This document shows positions 36,443 through 47,102 of a stretch of 64,000 bases of DNA, piece by piece (the stretch's first letter is position 1; each line of letters starts with the position of its first letter). This stretch comes from Gamsiella multidivaricata. Lineage: Eukaryota > Mortierellomycota > Mortierellomycetes > Mortierellales > Mortierellaceae. Position numbers and translations under genes: made by a program. The stretch is taken from the NCBI RefSeq assembly GCF_025024155.1, contig NW_026251718.1:429001-493000 (forward strand). Reading direction: 5' to 3'. The notes under the pieces are model-generated. The model was not told the origin of the DNA. It ran no database searches and was given only the letters and a program-made list of their open reading frames with translations.

Positions 36443-37038
36443 TCATTTCGCCCTGACGGAATAATCTATATTGAACTTGGACTTGCGCAAAAAAAGAACC
36501 TCCAGAAGCCACGTTATGGCCCGGAGCACTTCTCGGTCGTATTCATCATCTCCACAAGAATCTCTATCCGTGTCCATGTCATTGGAAATAATCTCGTCCT
36601 CATTATCATCATTATCGTCGTAATCACCATCGGCATCCTCGGTCGCTGCTTGTTCTGGAAGCCCTGCTTTGCCTTGATTTCTTCATGCATTCCTGTCATC
36701 TTTGTTCTTGCTCCTCTCGTCTCTGTTCTCGCTCCTTCAACTCGATGTCCCTCATCGTCTGATATTTGGCGTTCACTTTGAATTAGTATTTAAACACGGG
36801 CCACAGCGACTCTGGTGGAGCCCCCCTCCAAAGACTTATACATCTTCACTGCATCTTTGGCATACCGCCCCGCCAATCTGTGGACCCAGAGCGTAATCTC
36901 ATTCGCCATAGGCATATCTGCGTGCATATCATAGTAGACTTCGGGGGACTCGGCCTTGAATTCGGAGACAAGCTGAGGAGTTGATTGTAGGGTCGTTGTT
37001 CCTGTGTTGTTTTTGGGGAGCAAATCTCCCATGGTCAT
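36443..37038 (-). pseudogene. Decayed, internally deleted F-box-family paralog
   Basis: Reading from 37038, MTMGDLLPK and SEFKAESPEV match the N-terminal region of the two neighbouring paralogs (MTGILPS..., DFKTEAPEL). The sequence then jumps straight to their C-terminal part (WVHRLAGRYAKDAVKMYKSLEGG). The F-box and Cys motif are therefore deleted. The frame then shifts at a C6 run (36821-36826, plus strand): the other frame continues as APPESLWPVFKY, matching APPESLWPM in the paralogs. A stop follows, then a charged helix remnant (KEREQRREEQEQR), another break, and finally SKFNIDYSVRAK, the counterpart of the paralogs' C-terminal FNFKIDCAV. Multiple lesions make it a clear pseudogene. Confidence 0.75.
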
Positions 37039-37414
37039 GCGATGTGTTGGGAAGAGTGGAGAGCGAAGAAAAGGAAATAGAAAACGCGTCTCCAGCACTG
37101 TTCCGCCTCCAGCTAACCAGAGGACAGATTAAAGGACTGACAGAAAATGGGCGCGCACTGTGCATAGAAACCAAGGGCGCGTTACACAAGATGGACGGTT
37201 CAGGATGTTTGATCCGCTTTATTTTGAAGAGGGTGCCTGTGGCGACTGAAGCAAAGACTGCAACTGACTCGCAACGTTCGGATTAAGCAGGTGAAAGATA
37301 GAAAGAAAAAAAGAAAAAAAAACGTAAAGGAATGTCTCCCTCCACAATACGACTCGTCGTATTGCAAATAGCTGCTGTCAAGCAGCGAAGGTCGCTTCTC
37401 CTCCTGGATAGGAC

Positions 37415-39221
37415 CTAACCATCGTTCGGCATGACCGCACAGTCGATCTTGAAGTTGAACTTACGCATGAGCGCGCCCTGCATCCATGTTCGAGCCATGC
37501 GCGCCTCCAGGCTGATCTCATCGTAGTCTTCTTCATAGGAGGCCTCATCCGACTCGCCAGTCCATTCGTCGCCCCAATACTCCTCGTCAAGATCTGATAC
37601 TTCATCCAGGTAATCCTCCTCCGCACCATCATCGTCGGCGTCGATGCTCTGTCTCGCCTCATCCACCTGTTCCTTCTCAGTCCCTGATCTGCGTCCGGCC
37701 TCCTCACCCTCACCTCCATCGACATTCCCAACCGGTTCAGCGTCCTTCTTGATTGTAGTGCTTGTCTTCTTCGCCGCTTCGCGCTCTTTTTTCTGCTTCT
37801 CCCGCTCCTTTTCTCTCTGCTTTCGCTCCAGTGCTCGTTGCTCTCGTTCCTTTCGTCGCTGTTCACGCTCTTTCTTCCACAGCTCCTCCTCCTCCTTCTC
37901 ACGCACCCTTCGTTCCTCTACCTCCTTTAGCATCACCCCCTTTTTCTCCTCAAACTTGACATTCTCGGCCAACGCAAATTCGATCATCGGCCACAGTGAC
38001 TCTGGCGGCGCGTTCTCCACGGTCTTGTACGCCTCCGCGGTTTGATCGCCATACTTCTCCAACAACGAGCACGTCCAGTCCGTGAGCGCCTTGGCCTTGG
38101 CGGTCTCGGAGCCCTGCTGATTGTACACGGGGTACTCGGTGTGCTCAAAGAACCAAGCCATCTCCCGCATGGTCACCACGAGCTTGTCGGGGTTGTAGCG
38201 TGTGCCGTTTATAAAATCCATGCAGAGTCGAGAGTCACTGCGTAGCTTGAGTCCGTACAGGCCGAGCAGGGTTTATGAGCAACCGCTCCCGACCGCGGGA
38301 GAGTACCAGGTTCAACCAACTGTGTCCGTCCGCGGACCGGTTCCTCCAGGTCGGACGCAGGTCGCCTACCTCGTAGCAGTATACAGAGTCGTCGGAATCG
38401 GTTTCGCTGTAGTAGTCGTCAAAGCGATCATATCGTCTGTAAGAACGTCTCGGCTGGATCTTTTCATAGGGCCCTTGCTCGTAGACATCAGAATCCATGT
38501 GCGCTCTTGTGGGATCGGACATCACTTCTGGGTGCATAGCCCCGTACCATCGGCGACACTTCTTGCACATCCAAATGAGAGCCAACAGATCGGGTCTTCG
38601 GAGCGGCAGGGGGAGATCAACGCCGAGCTGGGAACTTCTTTGGAGGCACAGATCGCAGATCACGACCATACATCCGAGGACGAGCTTCATATAGCTGGGC
38701 ACGGGCCGCGAAATATCGACAAGATTGCAGTTGATGACGATTTCTTTCCAGAGCGGGAGTTGTTCGATCATTGATTTCCAGTTCTTGGAGATGGTGAACA
38801 TTCGTGCAAGTCGACAGGGGGGGACATGACTGAGGATCATTGCCCAGACCTCGATGGGGATACTGGAGACGATGATTTGTGGAACTGGTTCTCGAAGGAC
38901 ATCCCACTGAGCGACCTCGGGGGGTTCAGTCGTGAAGTCGGGAGCAGGTGGAGCACCGGCTTCTGGGGTCGTTTCTGCATTGTCGTCCTTTTTATCCTGG
39001 GCCATATCAATGTCATCGTCGACGACATCTGGATTTTCCTGCCCTTTGCCGATTTCTATCACATCCACATTCTCATCCATATCGACCTCGGTATCCTCAT
39101 CCAGCTCCTTTCTTGCTAGGCTTTGCTTGGCAAGTGGGTGAGTCTCGTGCGCAGTGTCGGTCTGGTTGGGTGTTGCTGCGGCGTTGTCTGCTTTTTCGTC
39201 GCTGGGGAGTATGCCTGTCAT
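37415..39221 (-). pseudogene. F-box/zinc-motif protein gene interrupted by a single frameshift
   Basis: The upstream frame (39221 to about 38270) has an acidic N-terminus, an F-box (IPIEVWAMILSHVPPCRLARM), a CDLC...CKKC motif and WRPTWRNRSADGHSWLN. It runs out of frame after RERLL and stops at 38235. The frame one base away carries on with LLGLYGLKLRSDSRLCMDF, matching LAIYGLEIRPGSRLCTDF of the intact neighbour at the same spacing, and stays open to the stop at 37415. Exactly one extra base in a GGG run (plus 38269-38271) explains the break. The C-terminal part has a long Glu/Lys/Arg coiled-coil-like helix absent from the intact paralog, then an acidic tail ending in FKIDCAVMPNDG. Apart from this one lesion the gene is fully open, so sequencing error, very recent loss or slippage-tolerant expression are all possible. 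Confidence 0.78.
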
Positions 39222-39374
39222 GGTTGTGTCTATTATGGTGAATGGTCGTAGGAAGAGCAAAGAATAGAATATGTTAAAAAAGCTGAGCAGGTACAGTTTT
39301 GTAAAAATCACGCGCACTTTATTTCTTTCAGCACAGCTAACATGTCATGTGGAAAGTAATGTCCTTGTTCACTC

Positions 39375-41339
39375 CTACTGGCCATCGGTCGCCTCGACCG
39401 CACAGTCGATCGTGAAGTCAAAGTTGCGCGTTAGTGCCCTGCGCATCTTATCCCGAACCGCCTGCGACATCAGTTCCCACGCACTGGGCTCGCCGCTTTC
39501 ATACTCCTCCGACGAATACACCTCCTCGTCCTCGTCGTCATCCCAGTCATCCCACTTCGTGCCCGGGTTCGGGTCCAAGTCATCATACGGGTCCTCAGCT
39601 CCCGAGCCTGTTTCATCAGAGTCGTCCTCAGTCTCCCGCTGCGAGCCATCGTCCTCGGTCTCCAATTGCGAGTCATTGTCCTCGTCATCATCGTCGTCGT
39701 CGTCCTCTTCATCCTCGTCGTCCTCGTCAGAGCTGTCCTCTGTCATGATCATTGCCTCTGCTACCTGAGCCCCAAACTCTGCATGAGCCTCCTCTATGCG
39801 ATATTGCTTTTCCCAATACTTCGTAAGCACACCGAACGCGAGGTCGACCATTGGCCATAACGGTTCTGGAGGCGCGTTTTTGTGAGCCTTGTATTCTGGT
39901 ATGCTATCAAGCCCTTCCATGCTCTCGAATTCCTCACACCAGGCGGCGATCGCCCTTATCTTGGCCTTCTCCTGTCCAAACCTGTTGTGTCGCGGATAAT
40001 TAGTGTGCTTGAAGTACCAAGTCAATTCCCGCATCGTCTTTACGATCTTATCGGGGTCGTAAGGCGTACCCTCAATGAAATCTGTGCAGAGACGAGAACC
40101 TGGACGGATTTCCAGTCCGTAGATGGCGAGCATAGTTCTAAGCATACGTTCTCGACCCCGACAAAGGACCTGATTCAACCAACTATATTCGTCCGCACCA
40201 CGGTTCCTCCAAGTCGGACGCCATTCGCCCGGCTGGTAGTAGTGCTCCTGGTCCGAATCCAAGACCTCGCTGCCGTAGTCTTTGGAATCTTCGTAGTCCC
40301 CGTAGTCCTCGTAGTCTTCGTAGTTCTCATCGCCCTCGTAGTCCTCATCATCTTCGTAGGCCTCATCATCCTCGTAGTCCTCGTCATTCTCGCCATAGCC
40401 GTCAAAATCATTCAAGTCATCCAATCGCTCGGGCTGCCAGTGTGAACGTCTGTAGGTTTGTGCCCGGGTCACTTTCACGCATGGCCCTTGCTCGTATACG
40501 TCCAAATCCTGCGATGCTCTTGTGAGGTCGGACATCACCTCGGGGTGTGCGGCCCTGTACCATCGGCGACAGTTTTTGCACATCCAGGTCAGGCCCAGCA
40601 GATCTGGTCTCCGAACAGGAAGTGGGATATCACTCCCGAATTGGTAGCTCCTTTGAAGACACAGGTCACAGATGACGACCATGTGGCCAAGGACAGGCTG
40701 CATGTGGTTGGATGCTGGAAAAGCAGAGTCGCCGATGTGGCAGTTGGTGGCGATGTCCTTCCAGAGTATGAGGTTCTCGATCATTGATTTCCAACCCTTG
40801 GAGACAGGAAGAAGCCGTGCAAGACGACAGGGTGGAACGTGACTGAGGATCATCTCCCAAACCTCGAAAGGGATGCGGGAAAGAAGTTTTTGTGCGACCG
40901 GGGCATGAAAGTGGTCCCACTGAGCAAGCTCGGGAGCTTCGGTCTTAAAGTCAATCGCAGGTTGTGAGATTGATGTTACTGTGCTTTCATTCTCTTCTTC
41001 GTCATCTTCTTCGCTATCGAGGTCCGTATATTCATTCCCGTCCGTACCCTCATCCGTATCTTCGTCTTCATCAATATCTTCGTCCTCATCAGTATCTTCG
41101 TCCTCATCGCTATCGATATCCGCCTCATCGTCATCCTCTTCATCCGTCCATGCCTCATACTCCACCTTCACTTGCAGGCCATCACACTGCAGCCTCACTT
41201 GCAGGTCCTCACACTCCACCGTTACTTGCAGGGCTTTCTTGGCTGGATGGATAATCCCACATAGGGCATTGGTCTGGTTGATGCTTGTTGCGGCCTTGTT
41301 ATTGAGAAGTTTGCTGTCAGTGGAGCGTGAGCTGGTCAT
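39375..41339 (-). CDS. F-box protein with CxxC...CxxC motif, intact paralog
   Basis: Single exon, 654 residues from the ATG at 41339; this start aligns with the MTG/MTM starts of the two paralogs (MTSSRSTDSK), and upstream in-frame ATGs lie in the divergent neighbour's promoter. Residues about 85-140 are an Asp/Glu repeat region. An F-box follows (about 154-195, IPFEVWEMILSHVPPCRLARLL), which in other proteins binds Skp1 in SCF ubiquitin ligases. Next come CDLC and CKNC pairs about 30 residues apart (about 221-257), a possible zinc site, then an acidic block of Asp/Glu/Tyr repeats, a conserved WRPTWRNRGADEYSWLN motif and a C-terminal helical part. The tail ends in FDFTIDCAV. A substrate-recognition role in ubiquitination is inferred. 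The substrate-binding region is not a known WD40, LRR or Kelch repeat. Confidence 0.8.
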   Translation of the reverse strand: MTSSRSTDSKLLNNKAATSINQTNALCGIIHPAKKALQVTVECEDLQVRLQCDGLQVKVEYEAWTDEEDDDEADIDSDEDEDTDEDEDIDEDEDTDEGTDGNEYTDLDSEEDDEEENESTVTSISQPAIDFKTEAPELAQWDHFHAPVAQKLLSRIPFEVWEMILSHVPPCRLARLLPVSKGWKSMIENLILWKDIATNCHIGDSAFPASNHMQPVLGHMVVICDLCLQRSYQFGSDIPLPVRRPDLLGLTWMCKNCRRWYRAAHPEVMSDLTRASQDLDVYEQGPCVKVTRAQTYRRSHWQPERLDDLNDFDGYGENDEDYEDDEAYEDDEDYEGDENYEDYEDYGDYEDSKDYGSEVLDSDQEHYYQPGEWRPTWRNRGADEYSWLNQVLCRGRERMLRTMLAIYGLEIRPGSRLCTDFIEGTPYDPDKIVKTMRELTWYFKHTNYPRHNRFGQEKAKIRAIAAWCEEFESMEGLDSIPEYKAHKNAPPEPLWPMVDLAFGVLTKYWEKQYRIEEAHAEFGAQVAEAMIMTEDSSDEDDEDEEDDDDDDDEDNDSQLETEDDGSQRETEDDSDETGSGAEDPYDDLDPNPGTKWDDWDDDEDEEVYSSEEYESGEPSAWELMSQAVRDKMRRALTRNFDFTIDCAVEATDGQ

Positions 41340-41645
41340 GGTTGCGTGGGTGTGATATCTGGTTGATAAGCAGGGAAGTAGTAAAGAAGAAAGAAACAAG
41401 AGGGCCGCCAGTAGCACGCGCCCTTTGATGCAGCCCCGGCGCGTGGAGTGGCTTTTGTCACTTTTGGATGAGCAATTGGAGCAAATTGGCTCGGACTTGC
41501 ACATGGACATGGGATGTACATTTCCGTGCCCTGAACCTAGCCTACTTTTCATACTTTCCCCTCCTCCATCTCTCTCTCTTCTCTTTCTCTTCTCTCCACT
41601 CGATTCACTCATTCCCCTCAACATCAACCGCAGCAGATCCTCACC
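41340..41645. promoter_or_regulatory. Bidirectional promoter, F-box gene / DAP1-like gene
   Basis: Only about 306 bases separate the two divergent start codons. The half next to the plus-strand gene is C/T-rich (41540-41640). Shared regulation is possible but not shown. Confidence 0.55.
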
Positions 41646-42188
41646 ATGTCCCGCATCTTCACCGCCGAGGAACTCGCAAAGCACGACGGCACCAACGCCG
41701 ACGCTCCCATCTATGTCGCCATCAAGGGTGCTGTCTTTGACGTCTCCTCCAAGAAGGAAATGTATGGCCCCGGAGCTGGCTACCACTGCTTTGCCGGAAA
41801 GGACGCCTCGAAGGTACGCACAATGTGGTCGTACTCAATTGATGTGGAATGAAGAAGGCGCATCTACAGGATGCTCTGTTGACACAGCGGTTTCTTTTCT
41901 TTTACACGCGTCTATTGCTATCGTAATCCCTAGGCTCTCGGAAAGAGCTCTCTGAAGCCCGAAGACTGCATTGCCGACTACAGCGACTTGAACGAAACGG
42001 AGGTAATCTCAATTTTGGCACAGGAAGCAAGGATAAAGCAGATTATGCTGTTTTCTAAGCATTTCTTCGGTCGTTAACGCGTTCTCTCTCTATTTCAATT
42101 GATAAACCTGTCCAACTAGCTCAAGACGCTGAATGACTGGGTCGTGTTCTTCGAGAAGCGCTATCCCGTTGTTGGAAAGACCGCATAA
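41646..42188 (+). CDS. Cytochrome b5-like heme-binding protein, DAP1/PGRMC family (3 exons)
   Basis: Exons 41646-41813, 41934-42002 and 42120-42188, all phase 0 with GTACGC, GTAATC and CTAG-type signals, give 101 residues. The cytochrome b5-like fold of MAPR proteins is recognisable: FTAEELAKHDG, PIYVAIKGAVFDVSSKKEMYGPG, GYHCFAGKDASKALGKSSL, and LNDWVVFFEKRYPVVG at the end. The tyrosines of EMYGPGAGY correspond to the family's heme-ligand region. DAP1 and PGRMC1 bind heme and support cytochrome P450 enzymes such as Erg11 in sterol synthesis. Unlike PGRMC1 there is no N-terminal membrane helix, so this is a short soluble form like yeast Dap1 or neudesin-like proteins. The unspliced frame would stop at residue 68. 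Confidence 0.9.
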
Positions 42189-42771
42189 ACGACGACGAGA
42201 GCCGAGGCCAATTGCTAAAGAGCTGAATAGTCACCAACAGGGGAGACAGAGTCTTTCGAGGAGAGCAACAATACGAACACGCCTTTGTAAATAAAAAAGA
42301 AAAGACAACGTTGAACCGCCATAACCGTCGTTGGGTCGGCAGAAGAGGACAGACTGAGATGTGAACCGAAGAAGCACCCTCGGGATGCATGCCGATAGGG
42401 ACTATCCCCGGCAAAAATGCTGGTATACATCCATGGTGCACAAGGATGGTGGCGTTACCATCTCCTCGGTGCTCAGGTTGGGCGAAGGGGGGAGTGATGT
42501 CTTTGTTCAGCAATGGGCCGTGCACATCATTGAGGGATGAAGGATTTTGTATGCTGGCTGATATTTGAATATATATCCCTTTCTTCCCCACTCGCTTCCT
42601 TCGTTCTTCTTCCTCGTCCTCTTCAATTATCCGCTTCGAACAACCCGACTTTGCTTCATAGACAGTGTTAAACATCACTGGATACCACTAAACGTCAATA
42701 GAGACCTCTGATAGACTCTAGACCACCACTTCCCATCCAAACTAAGCGCACTGCACTCGGTTTTTTCGTTC

Positions 42772-44999
42772 ATGAATATGACCCCAACGACCCACAACCC
42801 GCTCGATATCAAGTCCAATCCTGAACTTGTGGCTGTTTTTCCGAGTACCAGCACTACTGAAGGTCCTGTTCTCGCCATGGGCTCCCCTCATGTCCATGTC
42901 GCACCTGCAGCATCATTCAATGACCATGCCGTGTTGAACTCCTCTGCCAGCAACGCCCTCCCCCACACCAACGCAACCACAGGAGGTGGCGACTCCACTA
43001 CAGATACTATTGCTGTGTTCTCTTTACCGCTACTGGACCAATTGCCGCCACAGGGACCCATTGAAGGCACTCTGAACACGGCCCAGAGCGCGGCGGGGGT
43101 GTCAAATGACACGCTCGCTACACACACCCTGGACTCGACCGCGACAGCGACAGCGACAGCACAGCAACAACGCCAAAGAAGTAAGGAACAGATGATTGCA
43201 CATGTCATTCAGCGCGGCAAGATCCTCAAGGTATTCCCTCCTCCTCCTGCTTTTCCTTGGGTTGACAAACGCGCTTCAATGCTCAATGAGAATGACCATG
43301 ATTTCATTCTGGACTGCTTTCTCTTACAAAGGTATCGCGACGACTCCGTACGCGACTCGAATACGCGGTCCTCAAGATCCGTCGCGGCTGGTCCAAATAC
43401 ACCCTCCAAGAGGTCGAATCCCTCCTCGAAACAACAGTCCCAGGCCTCTCCTCGGCGTCCCATCCTGGCTACAAGCGCACGCGCTCCCCTTCTAGTCGCA
43501 GCACCATCATCACGAGCAGCAGCAGACCAGGAAGTCGAAGTGGGCTTCGTCAAAGTGAACGCAAACGGACCCGGAAAGAGTATCCGGACTACGAAGGGCA
43601 TTCTGTCCTTGTTCAACAGAAGTTCAGAGACATTAGTGGCGCAGACGAAGCCGAAAACGAGGAGGAAGAAGATGACGTCGAGGACATGGAAGAGGTGGAT
43701 ATGAATCCGCCACCAAGGATTTATCGAACCCGCCCATCGTTCTCTCAGTTTAAGGACTCGGAACTCTTCTTACCCGCGAAGTCTCTGATGGAGATCGCGA
43801 CCTCGTCGCCTTCACCCTCAACCTCTCCACGACCCAAGCACGCATATGCGTATATGCCTCAGCAGCAGCAGTTGCAGATACCGGGGTTAGGTGGGTTCGG
43901 GACTGCGGGACCCTTATTTCGAGACGCGACACCTGGAAGAGATCGGCCCATGTCAACGACATATTCAACTCCGGCATCACCAGTTATGACTTCTAGCCCG
44001 ACTATGCGCAGCCAGGATAAGCAGGAAGAGGATGGAGAAGCAGAGGAGGAGGAGGAGGGAGAGGGAGGTCCTTCGGATACGCAGGCGGCACGGACGATTC
44101 TGTTACTAGCGTCGAGTCCGACGCGTCCGCCACCACGAACTTTAAATGTTGGCAGCAGACACGCCTCGCCATCACCGTCGCCAACGGTTCAACAGCAGGC
44201 CATGTTTGGAGAGCCGTTGTTTTTGAACCTGAAGTCCCCATCATCAGCAACGACGGGTGCCTCACCAGTGACAGGGCCAGCAAGTTCAGGAGCCGGAGTC
44301 GGAGCCGGAGCCGGAGCTGGTATCGGCCTTATGGCGTCGTATTCTCCAATGACGAGTTCCCCGCTGGTCAAGTTCCAGACCGCGGCATCGACTCCTTCGC
44401 CGGACAGATCACCCTCGGGTGCCACGGTCGTGGTCGCGACAGATGAGAATGACCATACGGATGACGGGAATCCGTTTCTGGTCAAGAAGGGGATCAAGGA
44501 GTCATCGCTGGGGTCGAACCGATTGACGAGACCCTCGAGCGGTCTTCATGAGCCCATGGAGCCTTCGTCTCTTTCGGCACCGCCTCAACAGTCCGCACCT
44601 GGCTTCCGGAGCGATATCAACACGGCCGCGGACAGGACGACAGAGGTATTGAGAGAGAATCCGGAGAACACAACATGGGAAGCGGCATCAGTTGTAAAGG
44701 AAAAACCACCACTGGTCGCTACCGGCGCCTTGCCACACACCCCGCAGGGTCCACAGCAGGGTCTTGAGGGATCATCAGCAGCACCGTTGGGGATCAGGAC
44801 ACCTCCACCGAGCGGGAACCAAGACCTTGCACAGGGAGGGCTTTACGGACATCGACACAGTCCTAGCAATACTGTGGCACAGTCAATTGCTGCGAGACGG
44901 CGGAATAGTGGCCTTGCAGGCGGGACGGGCGTCGATCTATTGACTTTCTTCCCCAGGCCTGGTCAATCACCTCTCGAGCACGATAATGGCACAGAGTGA
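42772..44999 (+). CDS. Ser/Pro-rich regulator with a Whi5/GTB-like motif (2 exons)
   Basis: Exons 42772-43230 and 43332-44999 join in phase 0 over a GTATTC...AAAG intron of 101 nt, giving 708 residues. The intron moves translation from one open frame into another, which is otherwise unexplained. The junction reads RGKILK then VSRRLRTRLEYAVLKIRRGW. The segment RLRTRLEYAVLKIRRGWSKYTLQEVESLL (residues about 156-186, here quoted in two parts) resembles the GTB motif of Whi5/Nrm1 proteins, which binds SBF/MBF G1/S transcription factors. The rest is disordered with an acidic patch (ADEAENEEEEDDVEDMEE) and many SP/TP sites, as in CDK-controlled Whi5. If correct it is a G1/S repressor. Motif recognition is by eye, so function is tentative while gene structure is firmer. 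Confidence 0.6.
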
Positions 45000-45481
45000 G
45001 AAAGGAAAAAGTGAAAAAAGGCGACGAGCTTTATATGTTTATGGTGGGGTCGCTCGATGGCGATGCTTTGTGTAGAATGCTTGTTTGAAATATATAAAAC
45101 ATTCCTGTTTGTTCTGCTATAGATGCCAGTCTAGTCTATGCGTATGTACGATTCATACGGTGGATATCAAGTAAAGTGCCCGAGGATGCGTCCCTCTCTT
45201 CAAAACGATATGAACTTATCCCCTTCTCCCGTCCGTTTGTCGTCTGGGACATCAGCGCGAAAACTTGGTGGCCCCTCAGTAAATAGTAAACTCTGCCGTG
45301 ACCATCTCCACCACCTCCACTGCCAGTCGCGATCGAACGTTTATTATTTTCTATTTCCCCAATTCAAGCACACTGGAGTACAGGCTATACCAAGATAAAC
45401 ATATACCTTTCGCTGGGGATTGGTTTGGCTGATCTCTCAAATAGAGGGGGGACTCTGCCCTGTTCATTACGCGCAGCATGT

Positions 45482-45490
45482 ATAAAATAA
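45482..45490 (+). repeat. Left copy of 9-bp target-site duplication
   Basis: ATAAAATAA directly adjoins the left terminal inverted repeat and is identical to 48762-48770 on the far side of the element. Confidence 0.75.
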
Positions 45491-45985
45491 GGGTGTATAC
45501 ATTTGAGTTGACCGGGCAACTCGGGTCAGCAAGGCGTATGCACAAAAATAAAAATAAAAGGCCCACTCAAAACAAACGGCGCAAACGGCCTTTCTCCCCT
45601 GCTCGATCTCTGTACCTCTCACCTCATGCAGCCATGCGAAGTGTTGCACTATCTGCAGCTGAGACAGTCCTTTGCAAAGGGATGCAACAAATATTATTCG
45701 GCTGCGATGATCATACGCCATTGAGCAGCGAGATTGAAAGAGGAGACATGCACCTTATCCTTCATCGAAGATATGGATCAAACCGTACCAGCACCATGTT
45801 CTGCCACTTCAAGGAGGCATGCATCAACAGAGCTACACTTACCCCAGGCGAAGAAGATCAGGCTGATGCTGAGCTTGGTGGTGCCTATGGAAGCGAATAA
45901 ATGGAGTATGGGAGTGAGTTGGGAGTGTAGGAGTGAGAAATGGGATGGATGATCCAGGCTGTCTTTATTTTTGGGCGCAGGCACC

Positions 45986-46017
45986 ATTTGAGTTGACTCA
46001 GGCGTCATTTGAGTGGA
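45986..46017 (+). repeat. Internal copy of the terminal motif (32 bp, inverted partner at 48720-48751)
   Basis: These 32 bases, beginning ATTTGAGTTGACTCAGG, are a perfect inverted repeat of 48720-48751 in the right terminus. The match is longer and better than that of the outer left end beyond its first 22 bases, suggesting a nested or end-duplicated element. Confidence 0.85.
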
Positions 46018-46036
46018 TACTAAAGGGTGAAAATGA

Positions 46037-46062
46037 GCTGACCTGAGTTGCACGGTCAACTC
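46037..46062 (-). repeat. 26-bp subterminal inverted repeat of 45505-45530
   Basis: The reverse complement of this segment matches 45505-45530 at 24 of 26 positions (GAGTTGACCG core). Together they bracket about 560 bases at the left end, resembling a small folded sub-element. Confidence 0.8.
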
Positions 46063-47102
46063 GCCAGCCTTTATGCTAATAAAAAAGAAAAAAGACGCCT
46101 GCTTGAGGAATACAACCTTTCGAACCGCCTAGTGTGCGATTGATCTTCGTGATTGAAGTTGACCTCTGGTTTTTTACATGAGCTGGATGGTTTAATGCGA
46201 GCAGCGCTGAATCTTTAAGGCCCCAGACACCATAGTTAACCGGCGTGCTGGCGCCAAAGCAGCACTTTAAGTAAACAAGCAGGCGATGGCTGCATCGTTT
46301 GATGTGCCCTGCTTGAGGAAATATGCTGATCTGCATCCGCGAGATTATCTTTGTACATCGTCCGTTGTCGACTCTAGCCTGATACTTCCAGTGTTCAAGA
46401 TCAAAGCTGGTTTCCTTTTTAGCTGGCAAGGACATATCGCTAGTTCGCGTTTGCGTTTTCGTCTAGGCTGAAGCGCTTGCATTATACCATTCCATGCATA
46501 AGACGATATGCGGTATTCAAGTTGGGCTTGCAAGGACCCGTCGAAGTAGGCCGTCGTACCGGCGTTGCCAAATAAAGTTGACTTCTTTGCATTGCCCTGG
46601 AGATCGCAGCAAAGAGATCGTGATCCAAATTACTAGCACAGCATGCAGATAGATGCGCCTTCGTTTACTCGTTTGTATGTCATTGCCACCATAAAGTCAC
46701 TCAAATAGATTGTTTGAAGGGGCCATTCTTTATTGCATTGTCTGTTATTCCTCCTATCGGCACCATCGGCTCAACTTGCTATCAGTCAACCTTGGTTGCT
46801 AAGGTTGTGCAGAGTACACCACGGGCAGGTTACAAGTCATCGTACTCCGAAAAAAAACCGCACAAAGCCCAAAGAGACCAAGTGGATAAAAAAATGGGTT
46901 CAGAAACATTCTCAGGAACTCTTTTGTTTTTGCGTGAAGAAAAGGCGAAGCTCCTTGGCCCGAAGGCACGACCAGAGGTGATGATAACCTGAGGGGAGTA
47001 GGGGAGTGGGGAAATTTGGTGCTCCCGGCCCAAATGCACTACTAGGGTTAATAAACCCTCTGGGGAGCGGGTATAATCCACAGGTTGAAAACCTGGGATG
47101 GG

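Noticed and set aside
41340..41786. 149-residue N-terminal extension of the intact F-box frame
   Set aside because: It would overlap the divergent DAP1-like coding exon and has no counterpart in the paralogs, which start at the equivalent of 41339.
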